A stretch of DNA of 64,000 nt from NCBI RefSeq assembly GCF_964340395.1, contig NC_135557.1:14895867-14959866 (forward strand). Direction: 5' to 3'. Position 1 is the first letter of the stretch, and each line of letters begins with the position of its first letter. The notes below the pieces were generated by a model. It saw nothing but the letters and a program-made list of their open reading frames with translations, made no database searches and was not told the origin of the DNA. Below are positions 1 through 12,953 of this stretch, in pieces. The stretch is from Glandiceps talaboti. Lineage: Eukaryota > Hemichordata > Enteropneusta > Spengelidae. Made by a program: the position numbers and the translations under genes.

Positions 1-462
1 ATGTTTTTAATACATATTATGAACCAACTGAGCCCCAAAACGGCATATCTTACACTGATGTCTGTGTGTCTGTGATGCTTTTTTATATGGCCATTGTTTG
101 AGTTGAGTAACATATTGATTCATAATAATTTTCCACTTCATGTAGATATGGGAACAATCACGATCATAAATTTTTACTTAAACGTTTGCAGAGGAAAATA
201 TGTGAGCTAGTTGTTCATATGTCATTAATAATTTCATATGTACTGTTTTATACATTGAATCTTTAGTCAGCATGATATTGTTTGCCTTTATGTTGAGACC
301 GACAAGCCTTTGCCTGTAAGAATGCCTATTTTAACAATTTTCTTCCGGAAAGATGACTGCAAATGGTCGGTATTTAGTATATATATTTACTCGCCCCCAA
401 TAACTGTAACAGTTCTTCCTATATAGACCATAATCAGTATTTTTTATGTCTACTTCTCACAG

Positions 463-3191
463 ATGAGGAACTCGAATTTGCTGGTATTTCAGGTCCGAAC
501 AAAAACCTCGCTATACATCGGAGAACACTGTAAGGAATCAATTTTGAAAAAAAAGAATCTTCTATGAGAGCAAATGTTGTACATAATAGGAGTTATAAAT
601 CGGTGTAATTTAAGAAGTCAATTTTCACGAGCAATAATATCTCCAGGTGTTTAGGAGCTTAAATCTCTGCACGGGGCTATATATTCCTTGACAGCGGCTG
701 CAATATGGTATATTGAGTAATTTTATTGCTGTTATGTTTGTCATTTATTGTGCAGTAATTTTCTGATTTTTAAAACGGTTTTATACGTGACTGCCATGTG
801 CAAGTGAGCGCATCAGCCAATCATGATTCAGTAAATACGTGTAAATCTCATACTCCAAAAGTTCAGCGAAATATACCCCATGCCAGTCAGGACTCAGCAG
901 TAATAAAAGAAAGAAAATACCAAGATACCGGTATGTGAAAGAATAGACGGGAATTCGAAGTAGGACACACAGTTTATTAATCTTTCGCTACACTGCAACA
1001 AATCTATAACGTGCCGACTCGTATGAACTAGGTCAACGTCACACACCATAGTTGCCTACCGATACAGCTAACCGAGTTACTATAACAACATGACGAAAGT
1101 ACACAAACGTCGATTTGATGTGGTCACAGCAGAAGAAATTAAAAAGAAAGTGGCGTAGATAGTTCCAGAAAACACAAAAAAGAATACAAATATGGGTGTA
1201 AATACTATTACAAATGTAGTCAATAGCCTTCAAAACAAGCTCAGACTACCGAAATGGGTTACAGAGTGTTGTTTTTCTTTCTTATCAGATCGCGTGTAAC
1301 GGTGTCTGTCAACACAGAGGTCAGGGTTAAACAGTTTGATGGGGGGGGGGGGAGGTTCTTTTCAACCTGCATGACAGTGATTTTTTTCGAGATCAGCTAG
1401 ACGGAATGTTTTGTTTTTGCCAAGTAGGAGTACAGCAAAAGATTTTGGTGTTGAAATATATGCTTTAAATTTTACTTGTCGCCTCATCATGTCGCGTGGC
1501 GTCGCATTACGTAGCGTTGTGTAGAATCCTAGTCTAATGTCTATCAATCAACATTTTTTAAAAATATTTCTTTGGTTTGTATACATAATACGTATAATAT
1601 TACATTACATTACATTACATTACATGCGTGCGTGACATGTGTACATAACTACCTACCTACCTACATACATACATACATACATACATACATACATACGATA
1701 CATTTACACACATACATAATTTTTATGCACCAATACATATACATACATACATACATACATAATCTATCAATCTGTCAATTTATCGTATTACAGATTATGT
1801 AATATGTACAATTGTCACCATGGTGATTTATATAATGTGGAGAACTCATTACGCCATACATTGAAAATCGTGTCATGATCTGTCGAAATTCTTTCGTTGT
1901 CATCTTAAACCGCGATGTCTTTACGCCAACAAGGTCCAAGACACTTGATGTGTTCCCAGAATCAGCGAGGGTTTGTCAGTACAGACGGGTTCTATTTCGG
2001 AGAGAATTTTTTTTTTGTACTGCCTGGTTTGGAATCTTAATTTCTTATCGAGGTAACGCCCAGCTGTTTTAAACTCTACACGGTGTCTTGCTGGGAGCAC
2101 TGTTATTACGACATTTCAGGAATAATCGTTCTTTAGAAGTGCACGATCTTCCACAGATTCCTAAGGTCATCATTCCGGTATGGTTCATGGTGATGTAATC
2201 GACGACGAGATTCCGTGCTACAGTCATTTGGCAGGCTAGCTAGAGTTCATCTCATTGTTAAGGAAATCACAAACTTGCATACACATAGTCTTTATGTTGT
2301 TGGTAATCCCTACAACTAAAAATATTATCGATGATAGAGATAATTGCTTCATGAGCTATGCTATAATTAATATTCATAAAATTGTCTGGCAAATTACGTA
2401 ACTCATATTTCATAGCTGCAAACTTTCTATAAGTACTTGTAGGCTTTAGGTTGAACACCTTAATTCTGAGCTTCAGAAGAAATAACTTGACGAGTATTAA
2501 ACATAATGCAGTGCTCTGGCATTCACACAGTTACATGTAATTGATAACCCTAAAACCAATTAATTAATGAACTTTCTTACGTTATTAAACAAACCTGATT
2601 TAAATTTCCGTAGGTGTGATGGTTGTGGGATGTATCCGCTCAAAGGACTGAGGTACAAATGTAGCGTATGCGATAACTTTGATTACTGTTCGGACTGCTT
2701 CAACGTCAACACTATGGACAGTAGTAGTCTAAGTCCTGAGTCCGAGGACAACCATCCCTTTGTTTACATTAAAACTTCAGGCAAGTATAAGGCAGAGGAT
2801 CCTCTCTTCGTTTCTTTCCCCACTTGAAATGTACTTCTGTATGACTGTTCACAATAGCAAGACATACACAGGGGCAGAAAAAAACAGAACAGACAGACAG
2901 ACAGATAGACAGACGGACAGACATACAAAAACAGACTCATCTGATAGATAGTGAGAACGAAAGAGACAACTAGTCAACCAGCCAGAGACAGAGCCAGACA
3001 TAATGAAAGACAGAAAGACAGATATAGACAGGGTGAAAAAAACATACCGGAACACAGACAGTAAACTTACATTTTGTAATTACTTTTTAGGGGGACACCC
3101 GATGCCTGCTGGTTATCCTGTTATTAGAAGAAATTGCAAGAGAATATATGATTATCAACAGCGCCGTGCACTGTTCTCGAAATACCCCTAG
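463..3191 (+). CDS. ZZ-type zinc-finger protein, 3' exons only (5' end outside window)
   Basis: Three exons join in phase: 463-529, 2614-2780 and 3091-3191, with a TAG stop at 3189-3191. The middle exon encodes a ZZ zinc finger: CDGC, then CSVC, then YCSDC, then a histidine (NHPF) at the usual spacing. This binuclear zinc fold generally binds protein tails or partners. The finger resembles that of HERC2-type ubiquitin ligases, but the match is too short to name the gene. The exon before it ([11 protein letters not shown]...) could be the end of a SAM-like helix bundle; that is a guess. The second intron has a GC donor (CAG/GCAAGT at 2781) and contains an ACAG repeat. The last exon encodes a basic tail ending SKYP. 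Phases fit as 67, 167 and 101 nt. Further exons inside the 2.1 kb first intron cannot be excluded. The ZZ call is firm; the gene model is moderate. Confidence 0.6.
530..2613. other. Intron of the ZZ gene, no convincing exon
   Basis: About 2.1 kb between two phase-compatible exons. It holds a G run near 1342, a TTACA pentanucleotide run near 1600-1625 and CTAC/CATA tetranucleotide runs at 1649-1762. Short ORFs here show no family resemblance and are treated as chance. Confidence 0.5.
1597..1762. repeat. Compound microsatellite (TTACA)n, (CTAC)n, (CATA)n
   Basis: Runs of TTACA at about 1600-1625, CCTA/CATA at 1649-1697 and a further CATA run at about 1740-1762. They are read through by a tyrosine/histidine/threonine-rich ORF that is an artefact of the repeat. 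Confidence 0.9.
2887..2932. repeat. (ACAG)n microsatellite
   Basis: Imperfect ACAG/GATA tetranucleotide run inside the GC-AG intron of the ZZ gene. Confidence 0.85.
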
Positions 3192-3469
3192 GAAGTCTGA
3201 TTTCAGTCTGAGTAGTGGAGAAGAAAATAGTCATGATATCACTTTCATCATATAAGTGTTTGCGAATCCTTTGTAAATATGCGAAGTGGTATTTTGTAGT
3301 ACTATTATCATCGCATACGACAGTTGAAAAACTGACCATTAAAACTATACATCGAACCTTGTACATCATTGCCGTAGTGCTATGGAGTGGAGCATGACCA
3401 AAAGTTTTCTGGTGGTGGTGGTTGTGGATGGGTGAGTTGGTTGGTTTCGGTGCGTGTGCGTGCGTGCGT

Positions 3470-3500
3470 CTATGTATGTATGTATGTATGTATGTATGTA

Positions 3501-3553
<53 letters not shown>

Positions 3554-3584
3554 ATGTATGTATGTATGTATGTATGTATGCATA
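3470..3584. repeat. (TATG)n-(TG)n-(TATG)n microsatellite
   Basis: Tetranucleotide TATG blocks flank a central pure TG block. ORFs in several frames and on both strands across it are repeat artefacts. Confidence 0.95.
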
Positions 3585-4609
3585 AGTCATGTTTGATGAG
3601 ATTTTAGCCTATATATGATGTGCTTGTTATTACATACAGTGAAACCTGGATCGTAGAAACAAAATGATGTCTTCTTACTTACGTTTATAGCCTGGCTCAA
3701 CAAAGTTGATGTACGTATATCATATTTTTATTCACTGACATGATAAAAAGTACAATTTATATGTTGCGCGGAACTTTAAAAACAACCGGAAATATATATA
3801 TATATATATATCCCCCGACGGGGGAAATGTAGCAGTGTTAGTTGGATAGTTATCATATTACAATATAGAATTTGTGGAATTTTCTCGAGCCAGTCTTGTT
3901 TCTGCTCTCCTTGTTTCAGATTATTCTTTCTTATTTGAAGTGTGTGCAAAGAAAACTTTTGGTTTGTCAAACGTTATGCTCCCTTTTGTAAGTAGTTTAG
4001 AATTATACGACACTTTTAATGTGAAACTGAATGTTGCTGCGATCCAGACATGCTATCACTTTTGGCTTGTTTCTCTAAAACTAACAAAAATGTCAATATG
4101 TTTTACTTGACTTTCCTGTTTCAGTTATCCGTAAATAGATTAATTCGCTACGCTACAAACGTGAGCAAAACGTAGTTATACAACATCCACTTGTGTTTAC
4201 TTTTCAAATAACTATTTCATTCACGAGCAACAACTCGGTTTGAACAATATAATATACTAGTCTTGCTGCTAGACGTTCGGGCTTTCTTCCGATATGATAA
4301 GCGAAGCTGAATATGGATGACAAAAATAGCCATTGTCTTCTGTTTGTGCTTGTCGTCAATGCGGTTCTCTGATTGGCAGTTATTTTAATATATCCCAGAA
4401 CTGCAGAGATAACTTTTGCTAATTTTGGATGTTCCATCCTCGATAGCGATGTTCGGTCGTGTGTCGTATTGTATCGGAAGAACACCCGAGCTCTAGCAGC
4501 TAGACTAATAATATACAAGATGCTCACGCGAGTCACTAATTAACAGCGACAAATTAAGTTAAATATTCACTAAGTGATTGATCGTGACTTGTATTTAATT
4601 GACGCCTTG

Positions 4610-4705
<96 letters not shown>
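4610..4705. repeat. (TA)n microsatellite
   Basis: About 95 bp of uninterrupted TA dinucleotide. It is a simple repeat and likely to be length-variable. Confidence 0.95.
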
Positions 4706-4707
<2 letters not shown>

Positions 4708-4902
4708 GTATGACATCATCAAAGCCGTAATGTAACCGTCATTCTTGGCGAAAAGTTGCATCTACATAACCTTGTTTAATCCAAATTAGGACACTGGCAT
4801 CTTTCAAAATGAATGTTTCAAGGTCTGTAGAATCCAATAGAATAAATGTTTTTTTTCTTCTGATTTTTGACAACCAAAATCTTAGTCTGGCTTGTTATGT
4901 GA

Positions 4903-5187
4903 AGTTTGAATCTGCCATTAGTGAATACCCGAATGCCTGTTCCTGAAGAATGGTCGAGAACCTTAACCTACGCTGGTCTAGATGAAAAAAAAAAACATTG
5001 CATAGAAGAACAGTCAATTTTACAGACAGTTATGAAATCTATGGACTATATTTTTGAATATATTCAGTGTTTTAAAATATACCAGTCATTACCCGCTCCT
5101 AGGCCTGTCACTAGAATCACTCTCAATAAAGTTTGGTTGGGTTTGGTGTGGTATAGTATGGTAAGGAGTATAATGCACTGGTGGTAA
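4903..5187 (+). CDS. Possible terminal exon of an unknown gene
   Basis: An open frame containing PVPEEWSRTL and DEKKKHCIEEQSILQTV has mixed, protein-like composition without repeats. It overlaps an AATAAA at about 5125, so the true end may be earlier than the stop near 5187. No family was recognised. The nearest upstream gene, the ZZ gene, already has a stop at 3191, so this would be a separate or retrocopied piece. A chance ORF is a real alternative. Confidence 0.2.
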   Translation, partial: SLNLPLVNTRMPVPEEWSRTLTYAGLDEKKKHCIEEQSILQTVMKSMDYIFEYIQCFKIYQSLPAPRPVTRITLNKVWLGLVWYSMVRSIMHWW

Positions 5188-7084
5188 GTTGCATATATAG
5201 GGAGAGTCTGTTGCATTGGATATCACGATTATCGTTACTATTAATGGAGGGTAGTATAACGCTAATATCTACTACTTACATTGTGCCTGAAACAATCCTT
5301 GGGCAGAAATCATAGAAAGACACGGATAACAGTTTCTCATGCAGACATCTTGAAGATATGTACGCATAACACTGACGCAATTGAAAATAACACTTTAATC
5401 TAATCAAATAATTAATATTGTTAGTTATACGCTATCGATTGATTGTCGTACAAAGGTACATGTATACATGTCACTCCCCACTGAGAGTAAACATTTAAAC
5501 AGGACAACCAATCAAGAACAAATCACTATGATATACTAATATTATATCATTGTTCGACTTTGGTAGGAATATTCAATTTATGAAGCAATGTCGCAAAACC
5601 TTGATTGGACAGTATTCGCTAGGATAACTTCCAATGTTATGATTATAAAATGATTTTATATAAAACCTTCGTAAACTAGACATTCAAATAAGCGCGCCTT
5701 CCGTATTTTTGTAATGGTGACCATGGTAAGGAGTAAAATGTCGTAATTAAGATCGTATAATCTTGCATTCTTAGGGGAATATGGCATACCACTGCTACCT
5801 CATGTGTTAGGACTAGGGTTTGGGTTAAGTTTAGGGTTGGGGCGAGGCACCGTACTTATGCATAATATCAGACCATTGCAATCACATCGCTATTTAGTGA
5901 GTAATTGTTTGATGTGGTGGGAGGAGAGAAAATAGTCAAAATGTGCCCCACGGGAGTAAAACGTGAACAATTAGGTAAGATGTTGTGGTGATGTTGCCCT
6001 CGGTCCTGACAATATCGTGAGCTTACCAAGTAATGTCTGTTAGTTAATGTTCTGGCCTTTAGTTCACTGAGTCAATGAGATTCAAACACAGGTATTGGTA
6101 AATACAGAGCTGCTTTCTCACAAATTCATAATCGTAGTAGTCCGCAAATAACCAATACCTTTACAATTGTCAACGTGTTATACGTAGTAGTGGTGGGATT
6201 AGATCCTTTAAAACAATTGATTCTTGAAATACCGTTGGAAAGGCGTTCGTCCAGGAAAATAAAAAACTAACGTAAAAGACGCAATAACGATGAAATAAAG
6301 GTAAATACAGGAAAACCAGCCTATCTAACATCAGATTTTAATCAGATTGGTTGCGCTCCAACAATTAAGAAGCACAAATCTAAAGACTTTGCCCGTTCGG
6401 AAGGCATAAACTTTAAATCTGGTTTTGAAATATTTTAATGGGCGAGGGTCACGTCTTACAGAAGGGAAATTGAGGAAGGGGTTAGTTTTAGTACGACGGT
6501 GATGGAGAAGGTAATACTTTAGGCAACTGCAGAGGCCTCATTTCTCCGGTCTTCCCCAATGCTTGAGTAGAACAATGAAATCTGTTACGGAAGCTGTCGT
6601 CAGCAGTTGAGCAGTTGAAGGTGGGGAGGGTTGGCAAACAGTGATGGTGGTGGTGGGGGAGATAAGGTAGGGTGGGTTGGGCAAATGGTGGTGGTAGTTG
6701 GGGGGGGGGGGTTGAGTCATATTTTAGAAAATGGATCTAAGAAATGGTCAGTATTGCAGCTATCTTTTGGAGTTCTGATAGTCACCCGTAGCTATTTTGC
6801 CTGTAGTGCCTTCACAGAATCCCACCATGGTTATTTTGTCGTTGATAATCACGAAAGCCTTTAAAGGTCATTATACCGATCTATGTATTGGCATACAGTC
6901 CTTACCACGTCACAGCTGGCAGCATTTCACCCAGGTGTTTGAAATGCTTTACTGTGGGTTGGGGTTGGGGTGGGGATGGCGATCTTTAGAGCAGAGAATA
7001 GGGGCAGAGCCTCATTTTAGGAAATGGGTTGACGTAGGGTCACATTTTACTCGGCAATTTAATTTGTTTGGTGGTCGGAGATCT

Positions 7085-8409
7085 ACTTTTCTTGAGTAGG
7101 GTGACCCAGTTGTTCATTATGGGATCGTGTTATCTCTTCATTTTTATAATGACATGATTTAGGATACAAACATGTGAGGCCGTATGTTGTCAATTTACGT
7201 ACAGTTTTAACAGGACTTAGAACCACTGACGATAACAACATCGTTGATTTGATCATGCCGAAATGTAAGGACTGCTGGACCTAAAGCCACCACTCATTAT
7301 GTTGTTTAGACGAGTGATTTATGAATACTAATGTTCTGCATTTCAAAGTAGTTGTGGCATTTAGTTTACTCAATACATGACATTTGACACTTGCTCTACT
7401 AAGAACAAATGATTTAGTAGCTGTATAAGATTATTATTTGCATGGATTATCTCTTCTTATTTTCAAACAATGGTTGGCAATGTACCAGGAACACTTGAAA
7501 ATAATCAAGTACGTCACATCAAGTCCTGTAAATAAAGCCTGAAAAAAAAATTCGATAATCAACATCGTTGATACGATATCAAGTAAATAGGGTAATGATC
7601 AGTATGATTGTTTTATAAGTTTAAAATGTACCAGCTAGGTCACCAAAAGTATACGTAGGTCAAAACGTTCATATGTTCAGTGATTTGCCCGTCCCTTAAA
7701 ATCCATGTACAGACATCTCTGTCATATCTATAGCTTTTGGGGACCTTGAGGTCTTCAGTATTGTTATATTTGTCATAATTATAGACCTCGATATCAGTAG
7801 TCTTGGCAAGACGATTTTGTAATTAAGCATCACCAAAATTGCTGTATGTTTCCTTAACGACTATATCAGTTGCTATTTTGTGACTGATTTTCATCTATAA
7901 CAACCATGTCTTATGTATATATTACACTTTCCACCAACGTTTTTATAAAAATATAGAAAAAATAAGATGACCATGAATTGTTTTACTATGACCTTGACCT
8001 TTGATCGGAAATGTCAAATAAGCAATGAGTTGCCCGTCTCCCCAAACATACATACACATATTATGATTATGATTATAGCACTTCTGGAGCCTGAGATTTG
8101 ACGTTTTTTAATGTTTAGCATCCTTCAAAATAATCCAACCATTACCATGGAAACTGCCTCCTGCGAATTTGCGCAATAAGAATTCAGAGGGGCAACATCA
8201 GTTTTTTGATGGCCCAGATATTACTCTAACTAAATATGATGTCAAAAATTGTACTTCAAACCATGTAAGGTAACATGGTTTGGACCTTGTCGTCCTGACT
8301 AAGGTTGGCTGAAATGGATCACAAATAACTGTTCTGCCTGTCTACTCAACCGATTGTAGATGTCAGGTATTTAGGTAGCAGTATTATCGGCTGATCCTAC
8401 CGCCACCTA
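7085..8409 (+). repeat. 1.3 kb direct duplication, copy 1
   Basis: The copy begins near CTTGAGTAGGGTG (7091) and ends near the GATCCTAC at about 8400. Copy 2 starts about 1.89 kb downstream and matches almost base for base. Each copy contains AATAAA followed by an A-run (near 7530), and two internal half-repeats around TTGCCCGTC (near 7686 and 8031) that resemble each other. No coding potential was seen. It could be a repeat family or a local segmental duplication. Confidence 0.85.
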
Positions 8410-8978
8410 GTGGAATTTGTCATTCTGATGAGGATCGTCGAACTAAATATGTGCACCACCTGCAAGGAGGTCCATAGACTATTAAATTAAAATATCAGAC
8501 GATGTTATGTCTACTACAAGTTGACTGTTGTTGACAATTATGGACGGTGTTTTTGGTAAATTTGTTAGAATATTGTAATTCGAATTGCCTCAAAATTATT
8601 TTAGATCCCTAGTTTATTTCATTCATCATTACAATTTTCCAGGGTTAAAGCTGTAAGACACTGGAATTATTTATAGCCAACCTCAAAAATCCTTTTTTGC
8701 TTTTTTTGTGCATTTCCTAGTAATTATTTTTCTGAGATTTTGTGTAATTTTCATAACAGTAGATTTTTTGTAAAATGGTGACTATAATATAAAAGTATAC
8801 AACAATATTTTACCAACTTTCTGTGTAAAATGTGTTTTATAGTGAGACATCATATGAAACCACTAACCACTTTATTATATCGCTAAAACAAAACTACATA
8901 GTGAACAACTGAACCACTTCTACATGTTACCAAAATAAAAAATACAACAAACAGCGGAGCTATTCTGACCGATAGGTC
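8410..8978. other. Spacer between the two 1.3 kb repeats
   Basis: About 570 bp of AT-rich single-copy-looking sequence with T-rich tracts. I see no gene, and no primer-binding site or other hallmark that would make the flanking repeats LTRs. Confidence 0.5.
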
Positions 8979-10301
8979 GCTTGTCTTGAGTAGGGTGCCC
9001 CAGTTGCTCATCACGGGATCGTGTTCTCGCTCCATTGATATAATGACATGATTTAGGATACAAACATGTGAGGCCGTATGTTGTCAATTTACGTACAGTT
9101 TTAACAGGTATAGAACCACTGACGATAACAACATCGTTGATTTGATCATGCCGAAATGTAAGGACTGCTGGACCTAAAGCCACCACTCATTATGTTGTTT
9201 AGACGAGTGATTTATGAATACTAATGTTCTGCATTTCAAAGTAGTTGTGGCATTTAGTTTACTCAATACATGACATTTGACACTTGCTCTACTAAGAACA
9301 AATGATTTAGTAGCTGTATAAGATTATTATTTGCATGGATTATCTCTTCTTATTTTCAAACAATGGTTGGCAATGTACCAGGAACACTTGAAAATAATCA
9401 AGTACGTCTCATCAAGTCCTGTAAATAAAGCCTGAAAAAAAAATTCGATAATCAACATCGTTGATACGATATCAAGTAAATAGGGTAATGATCAGTATGA
9501 TTGTTTTATAAGTTTAAAATGTACCAGCGAGGTCACCAAAAGTATACGTAGGTCAAAACGTTCTTATGTTCAGTGATTTGCCCGTCCCTTAAAATCCATG
9601 TACAGACATCTCTGTCATATCTATAGCTTTTGGGGACCTTGAGGTCTTCAGTATTGTTATATTTGTCATAATTATAGACCTCGATATCAGTAGTCTTGGC
9701 AAGACGATTTTGTAATTAAGCATCACCAAATTTGCTGTATGTTTCCTTAACGACTATATCAGTTGCTATTTTGTGACTGATTTTCATCTATAACAACCAT
9801 GTCTTATGTACATATTACACTTTCCACCAACGTTTTTATAAAAATATAGAAAAAATAAGATGACCATGAATTGTTTTACTATGACCTTGACCTTTGATCG
9901 GAAATGTCAAATAAGCAATGAGTTGCCCGTCTCCCCAAACATACATACACATATTATGATTATGATTATAGCACTTCTGGAGCCTGAGATATGACGTTTT
10001 TTAATGTTTAGCATCCTTCAAAATAATGAAACCATTACCATGGAAACTGCCTCCTGCGAATTTGCGCAAGAGAATTCAGAGGGGCAAGATCAGTTTTTTG
10101 ATGGGCCAGATATTACTCTAACTAAATATGATGTCAAAAATTGTACTTCAAACCATGTAAGGTAACACGGTTTGGACCTTGTCGTCCTGACTAAGGTTGG
10201 ATGAAATGGATCACAAATAACTGTTCTGCCTGTCTACTCAACCGATTGTAGATGTCAGGTATTTAGGTAGCAGTATTATTGGCTGATCCTATCGCAACCT
10301 A
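8979..10301 (+). repeat. 1.3 kb direct duplication, copy 2
   Basis: Same sequence and orientation as 7085-8409, with scattered substitutions and a few small indels. The CTTGAGTAGG anchor lies at 8985. The offset shrinks from 1894 to 1892 across the copy, so only a few bases of net indel separate the two. Confidence 0.85.
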
Positions 10302-10615
10302 CAGACAGATCTAAAGATCAGTGCTAAAAACTTTAAATTGCTTGTGCGTTATAACCTTTTTAAATCATCCAATGCAACCAGCAAAGTAAATACCAATGGG
10401 AGAACGTTTTGAAATGATTGATAAACCGGTCAAGGAAAATTGATTTTACAGGCGTCCTTGTCAATATTAAACATCATTTCAGCTACTGTGAATGAGGTTG
10501 TAAAATAATAAACAAAAGAAGCAACTGCGTTCATCACCAAGGGCGCACTCTTAATTGTTCAAATATTACCACGCACCATGTCATGAAGTAGTTTGTATTT
10601 TGAACTAGTTGAAAT

Positions 10616-10616
10616 C

Positions 10617-10654
<38 letters not shown>

Positions 10655-10676
10655 CTACAACAACAGCAACAACAAC
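10616..10676. repeat. (AAC)n microsatellite
   Basis: CAA/AAC trinucleotide run. It adds a polyasparagine stretch to the front of the LINE-derived frame that follows. Confidence 0.95.
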
Positions 10677-11095
10677 GACGACAAAAACACAACATTATCC
10701 TCCCTTTCTGCAAGTCAAGTAATTCTTGGCGACAGCAATCTGTCAATTTTATGTAATTTCATTACCCTTCGATTTAAGAAGTATATCTATAACGTTGAGA
10801 AGGGTCTGAAAATCCCATTTTGGGCAGAATTCCAAGCATATGTTCGACAAATCCATAAAATTGAACAATTTATCGCAATGCAGAAGGGAAAATTAGATAA
10901 ACACTTGAAAAAATGGGGAGCCATGCAAAATATGTGTTTCAATGTATAATTTTTTTTTTTAACTTTCAGCTACCTTCTCTTCCTTTCCTAGTTCTTTTCC
11001 TGTTTTTTGAATGTTATTTCCCCTTCTGTGTGGTTGTGGTGTATATTTTTGTGTGTAAAAAAGGCAATAAACTTCTTGCTTAAAAAAACAAAACA
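10677..11095 (+). mobile_element. 5'-truncated LINE: reverse-transcriptase ORF C-terminus and 3' end
   Basis: The frame ending at 10949 reads ...FWAEFQAYVRQIHKIEQ, then IAMQKGKLDKHLKKWG, then a stop. This kind of IeqyIA...KL..H.KKW ending is typical of the C-terminus of L1/Tx1-like non-LTR ORF2 proteins. A short 3' UTR follows, with AATAAA near 11065 and A-rich sequence near 11080-11095. Everything upstream, including RT and endonuclease, is missing, as expected for a truncated insertion. The AAC run just before it is a separate repeat. The family assignment is from motif shape only. Confidence 0.55.
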
Positions 11096-11253
11096 CAACA
11101 ACATTAAAAAAGAAAATGTCATATTAAGAGAGCTGGGCATAAACTCCACAAGGGTATGCCGATTTTAAGTGATGACTTTTCTAAAAATGATTAAATATAG
11201 GTAGGTCGTGCAGTCTTCGTAATATATACTACTAACATTGTAAACTGTCCAAG

Positions 11254-11454
11254 CAGGGGCATGAGGCAACAATTCTGGTGAAACCCGAAAACAATAATGA
11301 AATACGGGTAATAAAGGCCCAAGGTAGCTATGAGTCACATTTACATACTTACTTCTTTATTTATAGTATATTTTAATAAACTCATTATATACGTCTACAC
11401 ATATTTGTTATTTGGGTATAAGGCCAGAAATGGAATGATTAAAAATATCATATG

Positions 11455-11492
<38 letters not shown>

Positions 11493-12674
11493 TGTATGTA
11501 TGTATGTATGTGTGTATGTATGTATGTGTGTATGTGTGTATGTACTTGTACACTTTCTGGTCTTTTAAAAAATGAAACATTTTTAATAATCACAGAAAAA
11601 GTTTATATAAATATGGGAGACTCCAAAACAGAATAACGAAAAAGAAATATAAGGTTAGACATGGTGCAAAATTGACGCTTAGTGCGCTCGCGACTGCTGA
11701 CGCGGTGCGCTGCTTGGCGTGCTCGAGCTCAAACGAATTTTCCTTGCTTAAACTTGTAATACAGAGAGGTAGGACGCGGCATCGAATAAACCAATCAGGA
11801 CGCTTCAAATCGAACATGTGACCCATGAATTTTCTCTCGAAGCTTGATACCACCTGCTGCCTTCTTGTGGTGATATATATATTTCGCAAGCTACAATACA
11901 TTGTGGAGTTTGCGGGACATTAAAACAGATTGCCGAAACGGCATATTATATGAACTGAAGCACCGAAACGTTGCGTCTTTTGCGAGGGAAATAAAAAAAA
12001 CGCAATTGATAATATCTTGGTTTAATCAATATTTGGTGCGAAGAGTTGCGGTAGGCTCGAACACACAGTCGATTCCGGTCTATATTATTTCCATAAAATT
12101 ACATTAAAATAATCATTAAAACGTAGTCGTTATATATGTGTCTCTTCAAAATATACACTTTGAATGAAGGAGAATATGTAACAACATCATTTGACTGATT
12201 AAACAAATACTCGTAAGTTTGCCCCACACAGAAAGCGTCCGTGAACGAGGGCGATGTGGTTTCACGCATACGACGAAAAAGAACACCGAAGTGTCCTACC
12301 CCTTCTTTTTTAGGAAATGAGCAAATTGAGCAATTTGAACAAATGCTGAGCTTGTGGAGGTTGAATTTTCAAATTCCAAGATTCGAATCATTCGATCTCG
12401 CGATCGCGCGACAAGACAGAGAAGTAAATTCTACGACCGTTGGGGGCGCTATTCAATTGGTACACTCCACAGCTAGCAGCGTCCCGTGTATTCTATTTGT
12501 ATTCCAGCGCGATTCGATCGAAATAAATATATGTGTATTATAATTACATATTAATTTGCGATTCAAGATACTGAAATAATGATAAACAAGAACTTGACGG
12601 AACTTGTTGATATTGTCTATATTCACGTTATTCACTATTGTTATAGGCACTAGAATTGTTGCCTCATGCCCTTG
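11254..12674. mobile_element. Non-autonomous DNA transposon with hAT-like ends
   Basis: The left end reads CAGGGGCATGAGGCAACAAT. The right end, reverse-complemented, reads CAAGGGCATGAGGCAACAAT. GTCCAAG lies directly outside both ends (11247-11253 and 12675-12681), consistent with a target-site duplication of 7-8 bp. CAGGGG ends with about 8 bp duplication fit the hAT superfamily. The interior holds a TGCC/TATG microsatellite and two CpG-containing patches (near 11680-11730 and 12380-12430) but no recognisable transposase. Confidence 0.5.
11454..11545. repeat. (TGCC)n-(TATG)n microsatellite
   Basis: A TGCC run followed by TGTC and TATG/TGTG runs, inside the hAT-like element. The ORFs on both strands here are repeat artefacts. 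Confidence 0.95.
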
Positions 12675-12833
12675 GTCCAAGTAGTTCACTATGGTGTAAG
12701 TAAATACATTAAAATAGATATAGAGCATATGTCGCATATAGTTTGTTGAAGTAGCTTGTAGTTTTAAAAAATGAATAATATGCACAATTAATGACTTTAA
12801 TGTCTAAAGAAGGCACACTTCAATTTCAGCAAG

Positions 12834-12953
<120 letters not shown>

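Larger units (their letters stand above)
3192..7084. other. Intergenic, microsatellite-rich
   Basis: No exon with convincing coding signal was found. The stretch includes TATG/TG repeats at 3470-3580, a short TA run near 3795, a long TA run at 4610-4705, and G-rich patches near 6625-6720 and 6955-6985. One weak coding candidate at 4903-5187 is listed separately. Confidence 0.6.

Noticed and set aside
5815-5842. Interstitial telomere-like sequence (TTAGGG variants)
   Set aside because: Only one or two degenerate repeats; too short to mean anything.
7085-10301. LTR retrotransposon with 1.3 kb LTRs
   Set aside because: The spacer is only about 570 bp with no gag/pol, primer-binding site or TG...CA ends visible.
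12241-12543. 100-codon ORF within the hAT-like element as a transposase
   Set aside because: No hAT dimerisation or catalytic motif; the composition looks like chance in a CpG-rich patch.
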